From: Streptomyces sp. NBS 14/10
Lineage (GTDB): Bacteria; Actinomycetota; Actinomycetes; Streptomycetales; Streptomycetaceae
Assembly (NCBI RefSeq): GCF_002224125.1
Contig: NZ_NCSM01000034.1
Location: forward strand, 17,365 to 81,364
DNA: 64,000 bases
Reading direction: 5' to 3'
Of the stretch, positions 42,004 through 50,421 are shown one piece after another; the stretch's first letter is position 1, and every line of letters starts with the position of its first letter. Made by a program: the position numbers and the translations under genes. A model generated the notes under the pieces. The model was given only the letters and a program-made list of their open reading frames with translations, was not told the origin of the DNA and searched no databases.

Positions 42004-44163
42004 GTGCTCACGTACCACCAGGTCATGACCATCGACCTGTCGCTCCTCGAGTCGGCCGCCACCAAATGGGACGAGGCCGCCAAGAAGTTCGAAGCGGTCC
42101 AGAAGATCTACGACAGCAAGGTCAAATCGGTCGGGCTCGACGGGACCTGGAATGGCGTGTCCCATCTGGTCGCGCGCCCCAATATGCAACTGACCGACGA
42201 GCAGTTCACCGCGGCGCCCAAGGAGGCCCGCGCCGTCGCCTCGATCCTGCGGGACGCGCACAGCCAGTTCGTCGAGCTGCGCGGGAAGGTGAAGTCGGCG
42301 GTCGCGGACGCCGTGAAGGCCGGTATGAAGGTCTCGGACGCCGGTATCGCGAGCTATGACTACTCGAAGGCCACCGCATCCGCGGCCAATGCCGCGCACC
42401 ACGACCCCGGGATGCGCGATGTCGAGCGGACGTGGACCCGGCATATCGAGGCCGCGGTCAAGGCGGTCGACGACGCCGACCGGGGGGTGAAGCTCGCGCT
42501 CAAGGCGGCCGTGGCGGATCCCGATCTCGTCGACGGCGCGGTCAATGGGTTCAATGGCGCGGCGGAAGGCGATATCGAGAAGGTCGAGGCCAAGGAGGCC
42601 AAGGACCTGGCGACCAAGCTCAACTCCGGCGATGAGCTCGACAAAAAGGAGATGGCCGAGTTCCAGCGGCTGTTCCGGGACAACCAGCACGACAAGGCGT
42701 TCAGCCAGACGTTCCTGGACAGTATGGGCCCCAAGGCCACCATCGAACTGAACAACAAGTTCAACAGCCTCGCCAAGGACGACGACAAGAAGGACTTCAC
42801 CGCCCTCCAGGAAGGCGTGGCCACTTCCCTGGCCACCGCCACCAAGTCGCCCTCCGACCCCTTCTACAAGAAGTGGCAGGACGGGCTGCGCAAGGTCGGC
42901 ACCGAGAATTTCGGGCGTCCGGGGGAGAGCCTTTACGGCTACCAGTCGTTCCTCAACCTCATGACGCACGGCAAGGGCTACGGGAAGAAGTTCCTGGTCG
43001 ACATCGGAAACGATCTCATCGACCTGGAGAAAAAAGACGGGACGGACAAGTGGCAGAAGGGCGAGGGGCACAGCCTCAAATCCACCGATCCGCTCGATGA
43101 TCTGCTCGGCATCATGGGCAAGCAGCCCGACGTCGCCAAGGCATTCCTGGATCCGGGTGCGCACGGCGAGAACGACCGCTTGAAGTATCTGCTGCAGGAC
43201 CGCGACTGGCCCAAGATAGTGATGCAGACCCCGGACGGCGACATCTACTACCGGGACGACCCCGACAGCCGTACGGGCCTGGGGCCCGCGCTCGAAGCGG
43301 CGGCCACCGGAAACGTCCCCGGCACGGATCATGTCCTCGGGTATCACACCGACGCCGAGGCCCGCGTCATGCACGACACCCTCACGCTCCTGGACGACAG
43401 CCGTAAGGGGGCCGGTCTGCACCCGAATCTGCGGGACAACATGGGCCGCATGCTCGTCGACTACACCCCCGAAACCCACGAGATCCTGACCCGTACGGGC
43501 CCGTACGCGGACAAGGACGGGGTGTGGAACGACGGCACCAGCGACCCCAAGGACGCCCATATGTCCGTCCCCAGGGAGACCCTGACCCGCATCATGCGCG
43601 GGGTGGCGGAGGACGGTAAGGCGTTCGGCGAGATGTACGACGCGGAGCGCTTCTACTCCGCCGGGACCCTGACCAAGGCGGACTTCGGCAGCCCCAATGA
43701 ACGCGCCGCGGCCATCGAAGGGGCGTCCTCCGTCTTCGGTTTCTACGACGGAATCAGCTCCGACATCGCCCGCGACAAGAAGGACGACACCGTCTCCTGG
43801 GCCAACCACGCCCAGACGTCCGAATTCGTCATCACCGGCGGTATGCAGGCCGCCGCCAGTGCCGGTGCCTCGCTCGCCGGCAAGGGCCCGGCCACCGGAT
43901 TCGTCACGGACGCCGTCTACCGCGTTCTCTACGCGGGCGTCTACGACTGGAAGGAAGACCAGATCGCCCAGGCGGGGCAGGCGGCGGCGCAGCAGACGGA
44001 GTATCACTTCACCACCGGCCAGAAGCAGGTGAACCATCTCGTCGCGGGCTGGGCCAAGGAGAACGGCTACGGCCCCGACACCGGGCTGTCGCGGCACCTC
44101 GTCGGCTCCGGGCAGGAGCGTTACGACAGCGCGCGGACGGAAGCGCTCATTTATCTGGACTGA
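42004..44163 (+). CDS. Large helical protein with WXG100-like N-terminus (DUF6571-like)
   Basis: 719 residues, no signal peptide and no transmembrane segment. The first ~110 residues are helical with a Trp-Asn-Gly turn (DGTWNGVS), resembling WXG100/ESX proteins; the middle is a highly charged Lys/Asp-rich alpha region; a Gly/Ala hydrophobic patch (GGMQAAASAGASLAGKG) lies near residue 620. Resembles large Streptomyces DUF6571-type proteins often tied to type VII secretion, but no ESX genes are nearby. GTG 42004 with AAGGGG upstream is preferred over 41932. GC content and codon bias are slightly lower than neighbours. Confidence 0.7.
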   Translation: MLTYHQVMTIDLSLLESAATKWDEAAKKFEAVQKIYDSKVKSVGLDGTWNGVSHLVARPNMQLTDEQFTAAPKEARAVASILRDAHSQFVELRGKVKSAVADAVKAGMKVSDAGIASYDYSKATASAANAAHHDPGMRDVERTWTRHIEAAVKAVDDADRGVKLALKAAVADPDLVDGAVNGFNGAAEGDIEKVEAKEAKDLATKLNSGDELDKKEMAEFQRLFRDNQHDKAFSQTFLDSMGPKATIELNNKFNSLAKDDDKKDFTALQEGVATSLATATKSPSDPFYKKWQDGLRKVGTENFGRPGESLYGYQSFLNLMTHGKGYGKKFLVDIGNDLIDLEKKDGTDKWQKGEGHSLKSTDPLDDLLGIMGKQPDVAKAFLDPGAHGENDRLKYLLQDRDWPKIVMQTPDGDIYYRDDPDSRTGLGPALEAAATGNVPGTDHVLGYHTDAEARVMHDTLTLLDDSRKGAGLHPNLRDNMGRMLVDYTPETHEILTRTGPYADKDGVWNDGTSDPKDAHMSVPRETLTRIMRGVAEDGKAFGEMYDAERFYSAGTLTKADFGSPNERAAAIEGASSVFGFYDGISSDIARDKKDDTVSWANHAQTSEFVITGGMQAAASAGASLAGKGPATGFVTDAVYRVLYAGVYDWKEDQIAQAGQAAAQQTEYHFTTGQKQVNHLVAGWAKENGYGPDTGLSRHLVGSGQERYDSARTEALIYLD

Positions 44164-44216
44164 TGAGCTGGGGGCTGTCCGGGCGGCGGCTGGGCCGGGA
44201 GCCTGGCCGGTCCGGG

Positions 44217-44873
44217 CTACGACCCGGGCCCGGGCTCGACTCCGGGCTCGACCCCCGGCCCGGCCCCAGCCCCGGTTTCGGCGCGCTCCCATGGCAGCCG
44301 GTCGAGGGTCAGGTCGACCAGGCGCTCCAGAGCGGCGCGGTCGGCGCCGTACGCGGCCTGGACGGCCATGCCCTCGGTGAGGGCGAGAACGTACCGCGCG
44401 GCGTCCTTCGGATCGACGCCGGCGGGGAGGTCGCCGGACAGCCGGGCCCGTTCGAAGCGCTCGGTCAGCATGAGCTCGCCCGCCTGGCGCCGAGTGCACA
44501 CATCGGCCTTCACCTCGCTCGCGGCGTCCCCGGTGACGAGCGCGCCGTGGACGAGCAGGCATCCGGCCGGGGTGGCCGCCCCGGTCATGGCCCGGGCCGC
44601 GCTCCTGAGCCACCGGCTGACGACCTCGCGGACGGTGCCGGCCTCCAGGGCCTTGGGGCCGTACGAGAAGACCGTGCCGGCGTAGTGGTCGAGTACCCGC
44701 TTGAACAGGTCCGCCTTGGAGCCGAAGGCGGCGTAGACGCTGCCCGCCTTGAGGCCGGTGGCGGCGGACAGGTCCGCCATCGTGGTGCCTTCGTAGCCCT
44801 TGGCCCAGAAGACGGCGACCGCCGCTGACAGCGCGTCGTCGATATCGAACTCGCGGGGCCGTCCCTTCGCCAT
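44217..44873 (-). CDS. TetR-family transcriptional regulator
   Basis: 218 residues. TetR helix-turn-helix near the N-terminus (ALSAAVAVFWAKGYEGTTMA; LSAATGLKAGSVYAAFGSK) followed by a C-terminal TetR_C domain and a repetitive GPGVEPGVEPGPG tail. ATG 44873 follows GGAGG. Divergent from an SDR gene, with two CTTGAA/TTCAAG-type operators in between, so it is probably the repressor of the SDR. Confidence 0.9.
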   Translation of the reverse strand: MAKGRPREFDIDDALSAAVAVFWAKGYEGTTMADLSAATGLKAGSVYAAFGSKADLFKRVLDHYAGTVFSYGPKALEAGTVREVVSRWLRSAARAMTGAATPAGCLLVHGALVTGDAASEVKADVCTRRQAGELMLTERFERARLSGDLPAGVDPKDAARYVLALTEGMAVQAAYGADRAALERLVDLTLDRLPWERAETGAGAGPGVEPGVEPGPGS

Positions 44874-44894
44874 GGCGGTGACCCTCCTCACTTT

Positions 44895-44962
44895 TTAAAC
44901 GCTCGTTCAAGATATCAGTTGCGCGGTGCTCATGCGCCTGACATCTTGAACGGGCATTCAAG
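44895..44962. promoter_or_regulatory. Twin TetR operators, CTTGAA-N6-TTCAAG type
   Basis: One copy at 44895-44911 (TTAAACGCTCGTTCAAG) and a perfect-arm copy CTTGAA-CGGGCA-TTCAAG at 44945-44962, one beside each divergent start. Similar sequence in both suggests one regulator controls both promoters. Confidence 0.7.
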
Positions 44963-44985
44963 AAATACCTCAGGGAGTGATTCCG

Positions 44986-45738
44986 ATGACACAGGCGGCG
45001 CGGCGGCTGAGCGGCAAGGTGGCGATCGTCACCGGCGGTTCGCGGGGGATCGGCGCGGGCATCGCGCGCCGGCTCGCGGAGGAGGGCGCCACGGTCGCGG
45101 TGACCTATGTCGCCGCGGCGGATCGGGCGGAGGCCCTGGTCAAGTCGGTGATCGCGGACGGCGGTCAGGCGATGGCGGTACGGGTGGACGTCGCGGACCG
45201 CGCGGCGCTGCGGTCCGCCATCGCCGAGGTCGTCGAGAGGTTCGGACGGCTGGACATCCTGGTCAACAACGCCGGGGTCGGCGTCATGCGGCCGATCGAG
45301 GAGCTGACCGACGCCGACTACGACCACGTCACCGACGTGAATCTGCGCGCCGTCTTCACCGCCGCCCAGGAGGCGCTGCGCCACATCGGCGAGGGCGGGC
45401 GCGTCATCACGATCGGCAGCGTCAACGCCGAACGCGTCCCCTTCGCGGGCGGCAGTCTCTACGCGCTGTCCAAGGCCGGGGTGGCGGGCTTCACCCGCGG
45501 GCTGGCCCGCGACGTCGCCGCCCGCGGCATCACCGTCAACAACGTCCAGCCCGGTCCGGTGGACACCGATATGAACCCGGCCGACGGGCCGTGGGCGGAG
45601 TCCGCCCTCCCGCACCTCGCGGTGGGCCGGTATGGCACGGCCGACGAGGTGGCCGGCCTCGTCGCCTATCTGGCGGGGCCGGACGCCGGTTACGTCACGG
45701 GCGCCACGATCAACGTCGACGGCGGCTATACGGCCTGA
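44986..45738 (+). CDS. Short-chain dehydrogenase/reductase (FabG-like)
   Basis: 250 residues. Cofactor motif TGGSRGIGAGIA, NNAG, then the catalytic Ser (GSVNAERV) and YALSK (Tyr-x-x-x-Lys); C-terminal GATINVDGGYTA. ATG 44986 follows GGAGTGAT; GTG 44977 is in frame but less likely. Divergent from the TetR gene. Substrate unknown. Confidence 0.92.
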   Translation: MTQAARRLSGKVAIVTGGSRGIGAGIARRLAEEGATVAVTYVAAADRAEALVKSVIADGGQAMAVRVDVADRAALRSAIAEVVERFGRLDILVNNAGVGVMRPIEELTDADYDHVTDVNLRAVFTAAQEALRHIGEGGRVITIGSVNAERVPFAGGSLYALSKAGVAGFTRGLARDVAARGITVNNVQPGPVDTDMNPADGPWAESALPHLAVGRYGTADEVAGLVAYLAGPDAGYVTGATINVDGGYTA

Positions 45739-45752
45739 GCGCTACTGGCCAC

Positions 45753-45800
45753 CCGGCTACCCGGCTACCCCGCTACCCCGCTACCCGGCTACTCGGCTAG
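45753..45800. repeat. Six 8-bp tandem repeats at a convergent junction
   Basis: CCGGCTAC-type units (CCGGCTAC, CCCGCTAC, TCGGCTAG) fill the gap between the SDR and DUF6104 genes, and the last unit contains the DUF6104 stop codon. Confidence 0.8.
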
Positions 45801-45979
45801 TCCTCGTCGTCTTCGTCGTCGAGCCGGGCCAGCCAGGTCGCAAGCCGCTCCACCGGGACCTCGAAGTCCGGGTTCAGGTCCACGAATGTGCGCAGCTGCT
45901 CGGCGAGCCACTCGAAGGTGATCTCCTCCTCGCCGCGCCGCTTCTCCAGCTCCTCGATGCCGCGGTCGGTGAAGTACAA
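45797..45979 (-). CDS. DUF6104-family small protein
   Basis: 60 residues, LYFTDRGIEELEKRRGEEEI..., ending in an acidic DDEDDED tail. Very well conserved small actinobacterial protein of unknown function. Starts at TTG 45979 with GGAG seven bases before; family members normally begin with Met at this point. Divergent from the PadR-methyltransferase gene. Confidence 0.8.
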   Translation of the reverse strand: MYFTDRGIEELEKRRGEEEITFEWLAEQLRTFVDLNPDFEVPVERLATWLARLDDEDDED

Positions 45980-46052
45980 GGGGTCGCTCCGGGTCGGGTT
46001 GAGGGGGTGTGTACGGGCCCAGGATAGAGCGGCCCGGGCCCGGTTCCGGCGA

Positions 46053-46087
46053 ATACTACGCATCGCGTAGTACGCGGTGCGTAGTAT
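46053..46087. promoter_or_regulatory. Nested palindromic PadR operator
   Basis: ATACTACGCA (46053-46062) and TGCGTAGTAT (46078-46087), perfect 10-bp arms; the 15-bp spacer contains a second palindrome CGCGTAGTACGCG. It sits in the divergent DUF6104/PadR-methyltransferase region, 50 bases before the latter's start. Confidence 0.75.
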
Positions 46088-46136
46088 GGGCGTTGGGTGC
46101 GGAGCCGCGCCCTGTTCGCCGGAGACGAGGAGCCTC

Positions 46137-47207
46137 ATGCGTACCAACGACGCCCAGATGCTGGTGCTCTGCACCCTGGCCGATGGACCCCTGCACGGCT
46201 ACGCCATCAACGCGGCCATCGAGAAGCTGTCGGGCGAACGCCTTGGCCCCGGCAGCCTCTACGGAGCCCTGGCGCGTCTGGAGGACAAGGAACTGATCGA
46301 GTCCCTGGCCGGGGAGGGGCGCCAGCGGCCGGTGCGGCTGACGGCCAAGGGGCGCGAGGTGCTGGAGCGGGAGTTGCGGTCCCTGGCCGAGGTCACGGAC
46401 CGGATGTTCGAGGCGGCGGTGCCGGACCGGATCGGCTATCTCGACCGGCTGGCCAGGACCGACGTCGGCCGCTCGTACAAGCGGCTCGTGCTCGACGCGC
46501 TGGACATCCGCCCCGGCCAGACCGTGCTCGACCTGGGCTGCGGCCCCGGCACCGATCTGGCGGCCCTCGCCGAGGCGGTCACCCCCTCCGGGGCGGTGAT
46601 CGGCATCGACACCGACCCGGAGATGGTGGACCGGGCGCGCGGGCGTACGGCGGACCTCCCCGCCGTGGACGTACGGCTCGCCGACGCCCACGACCTCCCC
46701 CTCGCCGACGCGAGCGTCGCCGCCGCCCGCACCGACCGGACCCTCCAGCACGTCACGGACCCGGCCCAGGTCCTCGCCGAGGCGCGGCGCGTGCTGCGGC
46801 CGGGCGGGCGGCTGGTGATGGCCGAGCCCGACTGGGACTCGCTGGCCATCGACCACCCCGACCCCGAGGTCTCCCGCGCGTACACCCGCCACATCACCGA
46901 CCGGATCGTCCGCAACGCCGTGATCGGCCGCCGGCTGCCCCGGCTCGCGACGGATGCCGGTTTCGCGGTGCCGACGGTCATCCCGGTCACCTCCGTCTTC
47001 CGCGACGTACGGTCGGCCGACCGGATCCTCGGCTTCCAGCGCAACGCGGAGCGTGCGGCGGCGGCCGGGTACTTCAGCGAGGAGGCGGCGCGGCGTTTTC
47101 TCGACCACCTTGCCGAAGGGCCGTTCTTCGCGGCGGTGACGCTGTACGTGGTGGTGGCGGAGGTGGCGGAGGTGAGGGAGGGGCCTTCGGCTCAGGCTTC
47201 GTCGTAG
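46137..47207 (+). CDS. PadR DNA-binding domain fused to SAM methyltransferase
   Basis: 356 residues. Residues ~1-100 are a PadR winged helix (MLVLCTLADGPLHGYAINAA; GSLYGALARLEDKELI); ~130-350 is a class I methyltransferase (VLDLGCGPGTDLAALAEAV motif I, GIDTDPEMVDRA motif II). The two halves are in one frame without stops, so this is a real fusion. ATG 46137 has GACGAGGAG upstream. Strongly palindromic operator immediately upstream suggests autoregulation. Ligand and methyl acceptor unknown. Confidence 0.85.
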   Translation: MRTNDAQMLVLCTLADGPLHGYAINAAIEKLSGERLGPGSLYGALARLEDKELIESLAGEGRQRPVRLTAKGREVLERELRSLAEVTDRMFEAAVPDRIGYLDRLARTDVGRSYKRLVLDALDIRPGQTVLDLGCGPGTDLAALAEAVTPSGAVIGIDTDPEMVDRARGRTADLPAVDVRLADAHDLPLADASVAAARTDRTLQHVTDPAQVLAEARRVLRPGGRLVMAEPDWDSLAIDHPDPEVSRAYTRHITDRIVRNAVIGRRLPRLATDAGFAVPTVIPVTSVFRDVRSADRILGFQRNAERAAAAGYFSEEAARRFLDHLAEGPFFAAVTLYVVVAEVAEVREGPSAQASS

Positions 47208-47240
47208 TGGATCCTGGGTGCAGTATGGATTCCGGGCGCG

Positions 47241-47265
47241 GTATATGACAGATCGCGTCATATAC
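47241..47265 (+). promoter_or_regulatory. WYL regulator operator candidate
   Basis: GTATATGAC (47241-47249) and GTCATATAC (47257-47265), perfect 9-bp arms, 7-bp spacer, ending 20 bases before the WYL gene start. Probably overlaps its -10. Confidence 0.7.
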
Positions 47266-47284
47266 GGCAGGAATCCTTGAAGCC

Positions 47285-48319
47285 ATGAAATCCGACCGAC
47301 TGCTCTCGATCATGCTGCTGTTGCAGACCCACGGACAGCTGCCCGCCGGCGCGCTGGCCGAGCGCATGGAGGTGTCGGTCCGCACGATCATGCGGGACGT
47401 CGAGGCGCTGTCGGCGGCCGGTGTGCCCGTCTACACCACGCGTGGGCCGCAGGGCGGTATCGCCCTGCTGCCCGGCTTCCGCACCGACGTCACCGGGCTG
47501 ACCGCCGACGAGGCCCGCGCCCTGTTCGTACTGCTGGCCGGCCGCGCCCACGCCGATCTGGGCCTGGGGCAGGCCATCGGGTCCGCGCTGCGCAAGATCA
47601 TGGCGGCCCTGCCCGCCCCGCACCGGCCGGACGCGGACCTGACCAGCCGCCGCATCCTGATCGACCCCGCCCGCTGGCGCGGCCGCCCCTCGCGCCCGGG
47701 CGCCGACCTGGCCGTACTCCAGCAGGCCGTATTCACCGACCGGCGTCTGCGGCTGCGCTACCGGCACGGCCGCGACAGCCGCGTCCGCTCGTACACCCTC
47801 GATCCGTACGGGCTGGTCAGCAAGGCCGACGTCTGGTACCTCGTCGCCGACCACCGCGGCGAGCCCCAGCTCTTCCGCGCCGACCGCACCGTATCCGCCA
47901 CCGTCCTCGACCAGCCCGCCCAGCGGCGCGACGGCCTGGAGCTGACCGACGTATGGAACACCCTCCGCCGCCGCATCGACGACATCCCGGCCCCCGTCTC
48001 CGTCACGGTCGGCGTCCGGCGGGAGATCCTGGCCAGATTCCTGCGCATCCACGAAGCCGATCTGGCCCCGGCCTCTGACGCCCTGCGGTCCGCCGCGGAA
48101 GCGGACAGCGTGGATCCGGAACGGCAGTTGGCCGAACCAGAACGGCAGTTGGCCGATCCGGAACGGCAGTTGGTCGAGCTGCGCTTCCGGTCGCTCGGCG
48201 CCGCCGAGGCGCTGCTGATGTTCGGCGCCGACGCGGAAGTCCTCGCCCCCGACGAACTCCGCCAGGCCCTGGCCCGTAAGGCGGCCGAGGCGGCCACCCT
48301 GTACGCGCGGCAGCAGTGA
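47285..48319 (+). CDS. DeoR-like HTH with WYL domain, YafY-type regulator
   Basis: 344 residues: DeoR-type helix-turn-helix (1-60; LLLQTHGQLPAGALAERMEV), a WYL core (~140-215 with DPYGLVSKADVWYLVADH) and a WCX-type C-terminus. Three 21-bp repeats at 48113-48175 encode DPERQLA units inserted before the C-terminal strand. Single gene behind a symmetric operator, likely autoregulated. Convergent with an unknown gene, 1-base gap. Confidence 0.9.
   Translation: MKSDRLLSIMLLLQTHGQLPAGALAERMEVSVRTIMRDVEALSAAGVPVYTTRGPQGGIALLPGFRTDVTGLTADEARALFVLLAGRAHADLGLGQAIGSALRKIMAALPAPHRPDADLTSRRILIDPARWRGRPSRPGADLAVLQQAVFTDRRLRLRYRHGRDSRVRSYTLDPYGLVSKADVWYLVADHRGEPQLFRADRTVSATVLDQPAQRRDGLELTDVWNTLRRRIDDIPAPVSVTVGVRREILARFLRIHEADLAPASDALRSAAEADSVDPERQLAEPERQLADPERQLVELRFRSLGAAEALLMFGADAEVLAPDELRQALARKAAEAATLYARQQ
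48113..48175 (+). repeat. Three 21-bp in-frame repeats inside the WYL gene
   Basis: Units GATCCGGAACGGCAGTTGGCC and near-identical copies, encoding Asp/Glu-Pro-Glu-Arg-Gln-Leu-Ala/Val. Confidence 0.85.
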
Positions 48320-48320
48320 T

Positions 48321-48923
48321 TCAGAAATCCGGAATGTCGTCCAGCCGGCTCAGAAAGCGTCCGGGCCACGAATACAGCGCGCCACTGAAGGAGAGATTGC
48401 GCGTGTAGACGCCCTCCAGCAGGATCGCCAGCCCGATGTCCAGCCCGTCGAAGCCCCCCTGCCCCACACCCGAGATGGTGTCCGGATACCGCCACCCCGA
48501 GCGCGACATCGTGACGACGGCTCCCTCGCGCCGCAGCTCGTGCCGGAGCTTGCGGCCGAGCACCTGATAGCGGTACGAGCGCTCGGCGACCGCGATCCGC
48601 AGCGCCCGCCCGCGCGCGGTCACCGCCAGGTGGCGACGGGTCAGTTCGCCCGTCCACGCGTCGGCGGTCAGGGTCATCATGGCCATGCGTGGCAGGTCGC
48701 GGAACTCGATACCGGTGAAGGACATGGGGGGTATGCCGTGTCCCGACACCCAGGCGGTGACGGTTTCCCGGAGCAGGTCCTCCTCCGCCGGACACGCCAG
48801 CTCGACCGGCCCATGACCGGGCACGGTCCCGGCCCAGGTGTGGGTGGGCCGCCTCCTCAGACGGCCCTGAGCCGGGCCGCTGTGGGTGAGCTCGAACCGG
48901 ACTGTCGGCCGGCCGGTGTTCAT
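48321..48923 (-). CDS. Uncharacterised actinobacterial protein
   Basis: 200 residues, no recognised domain. Mixed alpha/beta composition with a Gly-rich stretch GVGQGGFDGLDIGLAILLEG near residue 155. ATG 48923 has GAGGGGGA upstream. Convergent with the WYL gene, whose stop is only one base away, so they share the end region. Confidence 0.6.
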   Translation of the reverse strand: MNTGRPTVRFELTHSGPAQGRLRRRPTHTWAGTVPGHGPVELACPAEEDLLRETVTAWVSGHGIPPMSFTGIEFRDLPRMAMMTLTADAWTGELTRRHLAVTARGRALRIAVAERSYRYQVLGRKLRHELRREGAVVTMSRSGWRYPDTISGVGQGGFDGLDIGLAILLEGVYTRNLSFSGALYSWPGRFLSRLDDIPDF

Positions 48924-49066
48924 ATCCGTCCCCCTCGACAACTGCCCTGGTGAGGCTACCTGCCGCGCCCACAGGCGGTCGGGCGGGTGCGGCTCGGCCT
49001 GTCTGACGGAAACGGAGTGGCGGAGCGCGGCGTCTCAGACCTCAGCAGAGGGAGAGGGATACACCC

Positions 49067-49534
49067 ATGGCAACCACCACACCTGACCCGCGACCGGACC
49101 GCGCGCAAGACCGTATCGCCGCGACGGTGGCGGCCCTGCAGGCCGACCTGGCCCGCTCCGAATCGAAAGCGAGCCTGTTACTGGCCCTGGCCGGAGCCGC
49201 GCTCGTGGCGCTGGGCACGGTGGCGCCCGACCTCCACCCGACCGCCCCGGCCGCCGTGACCGGCGCCCTCGGCAGCGCCGCGCTGCTGGCGACCACCGTG
49301 ATCCTGCTGCTCGCGGTCCGTCCGCACGTCGGGGGCAACGACTGGACCAGCTGGACCGCGTTGAGCGACGACCAGCTGAGCGAGCGTCTGGCCTCCGGCT
49401 ACCAGGTGGAACAGGTGAGGTTCATGGCCGAGCTGGCCACGCGCAAGTTCCGCCTCATCCGGGTCGCGGTCGACTGCCTGCTCGCCGGGCTCGGCCTGTT
49501 GGCCCTGGCGGCCGTCCTCGTCCCGGCCGCCTAG
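49067..49534 (+). CDS. Pycsar-type effector membrane protein (DUF5706, PycTM-like)
   Basis: 155 residues: cytosolic helix (RIAATVAALQADLARSESKA), TM1 (SLLLALAGAALVALGTV), TM2 (GALGSAALLATTVILLLAV), then a cytosolic segment, then a final hydrophobic helix (VAVDCLLAGLGLLALAAVLV). This is the layout of PycTM, which permeabilises the membrane when it senses cyclic cCMP/cUMP in the Pycsar antiphage system. No nucleotide cyclase adjoins; neighbours are unrelated. GGGAG lies before the ATG. Many Streptomyces carry such orphan homologues, so defence is possible, not shown. Confidence 0.8.
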   Translation: MATTTPDPRPDRAQDRIAATVAALQADLARSESKASLLLALAGAALVALGTVAPDLHPTAPAAVTGALGSAALLATTVILLLAVRPHVGGNDWTSWTALSDDQLSERLASGYQVEQVRFMAELATRKFRLIRVAVDCLLAGLGLLALAAVLVPAA

Positions 49535-49537
49535 CCA

Positions 49538-49582
49538 TCAGCGAAGGGCGATCACGTTGCCGGTGACGAGTGAGGCGTCGTC
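49538..49582 (-). pseudogene. Tail remnant of an SDR-like gene
   Basis: On the minus strand ~14 codons read DDASLVTGNVIALR and stop, typical of the SDR C-terminal end. No upstream homology is in frame, so this is a small relic between convergent genes. Short, hence uncertain. Confidence 0.3.
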
Positions 49583-49617
49583 TGGGCCGCCCTTCCGGCG
49601 CCCCGTTGGGATCTCGG

Positions 49618-50421
49618 TCAGGGCCGGAGGTGTTCGAGGGTGAACTCCGGCAGGGCGTACGAACCGGCCTGGGGCGCGGTGGGGTCGGCCGGGCGGTCCG
49701 AGCCGGGGATGTCATCGGCGTGGCGTTCCGCGTCGTCGACGGGGACGTAGTCCAGCACCGCCGGGTCGGGGAGCTCCCAGAAGCGGCGGGTGTTGGCGGA
49801 GACCGCGTACACCGTGGCGAAACGCGTCGACGCCGGGGCGGTCAGCGCGGCCCGGACGAAGCCGATGGCATCGCGCGGGCTCAGCCAGGTCGCCAGATGC
49901 CGGGGCTCGGTGGGCGCGGGCTCGAAACTGCCGATACGCAGGCACACCACGGACAGCCCGAACTTGTCGGCGTACAGCTGTCCCAGAGCCTCGACGGCCA
50001 CTTTGCTCACCCCGTAAAGACCGTCGGGGCGGGCCGGCTCCCGCGGCCCGGTGAGATGCCCGGCCGGGTAGAAGCCCGTCGCGCGGTTGCTGCTCGCCAG
50101 CACCACCCGCTCGATCCCGGTGCGCCGCGCCGCTTCCAGGACGTGGTGCGTGCCGAGCACATTGGCTTCGAGCAGAGCCGGAAGCGGCGCCTCATCCGCC
50201 ACCCCGCCGAGATGGAGCACACGGTCGGCCCCCGCGAGTGCCGCCTCCACGGCAGCCGCGTCCCGCAGATCGACGGTGTGCACCTCCTCGTTCCCGGCCT
50301 CCGGCCGAAGCGGCACCCGGTCGAGCAGAACCAGCCGCTCCGCCTCGCCCCGCAGCGCCTTCCGCACCACGGACCCGATGTTCCCCGCGGCCCCCGTGAC
50401 CGCAACCGTCCCCAGACCCAC
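49618..50421 (-). CDS. NAD-dependent epimerase, uronate dehydrogenase-like
   Basis: 267 residues, SDR fold. VTGAAGNIGSVV cofactor motif, SSNRATGFYP, then YGVSK (Tyr-x-x-x-Lys) and RIGSFEPAPTEPRHLATWLS, the uronate dehydrogenase/NDP-sugar epimerase pattern. GTG 50421 with AAGGAGG upstream overlaps the stop of the next gene by one base (TAGTG), so the pair is co-translated. Confidence 0.88.
   Translation of the reverse strand: MGLGTVAVTGAAGNIGSVVRKALRGEAERLVLLDRVPLRPEAGNEEVHTVDLRDAAAVEAALAGADRVLHLGGVADEAPLPALLEANVLGTHHVLEAARRTGIERVVLASSNRATGFYPAGHLTGPREPARPDGLYGVSKVAVEALGQLYADKFGLSVVCLRIGSFEPAPTEPRHLATWLSPRDAIGFVRAALTAPASTRFATVYAVSANTRRFWELPDPAVLDYVPVDDAERHADDIPGSDRPADPTAPQAGSYALPEFTLEHLRP

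Noticed and set aside
41896..45615. 1239-codon minus-strand open frame
   Set aside because: Antisense of the WXG100-like, TetR-intergenic and SDR regions with no domain; high-GC artefact.
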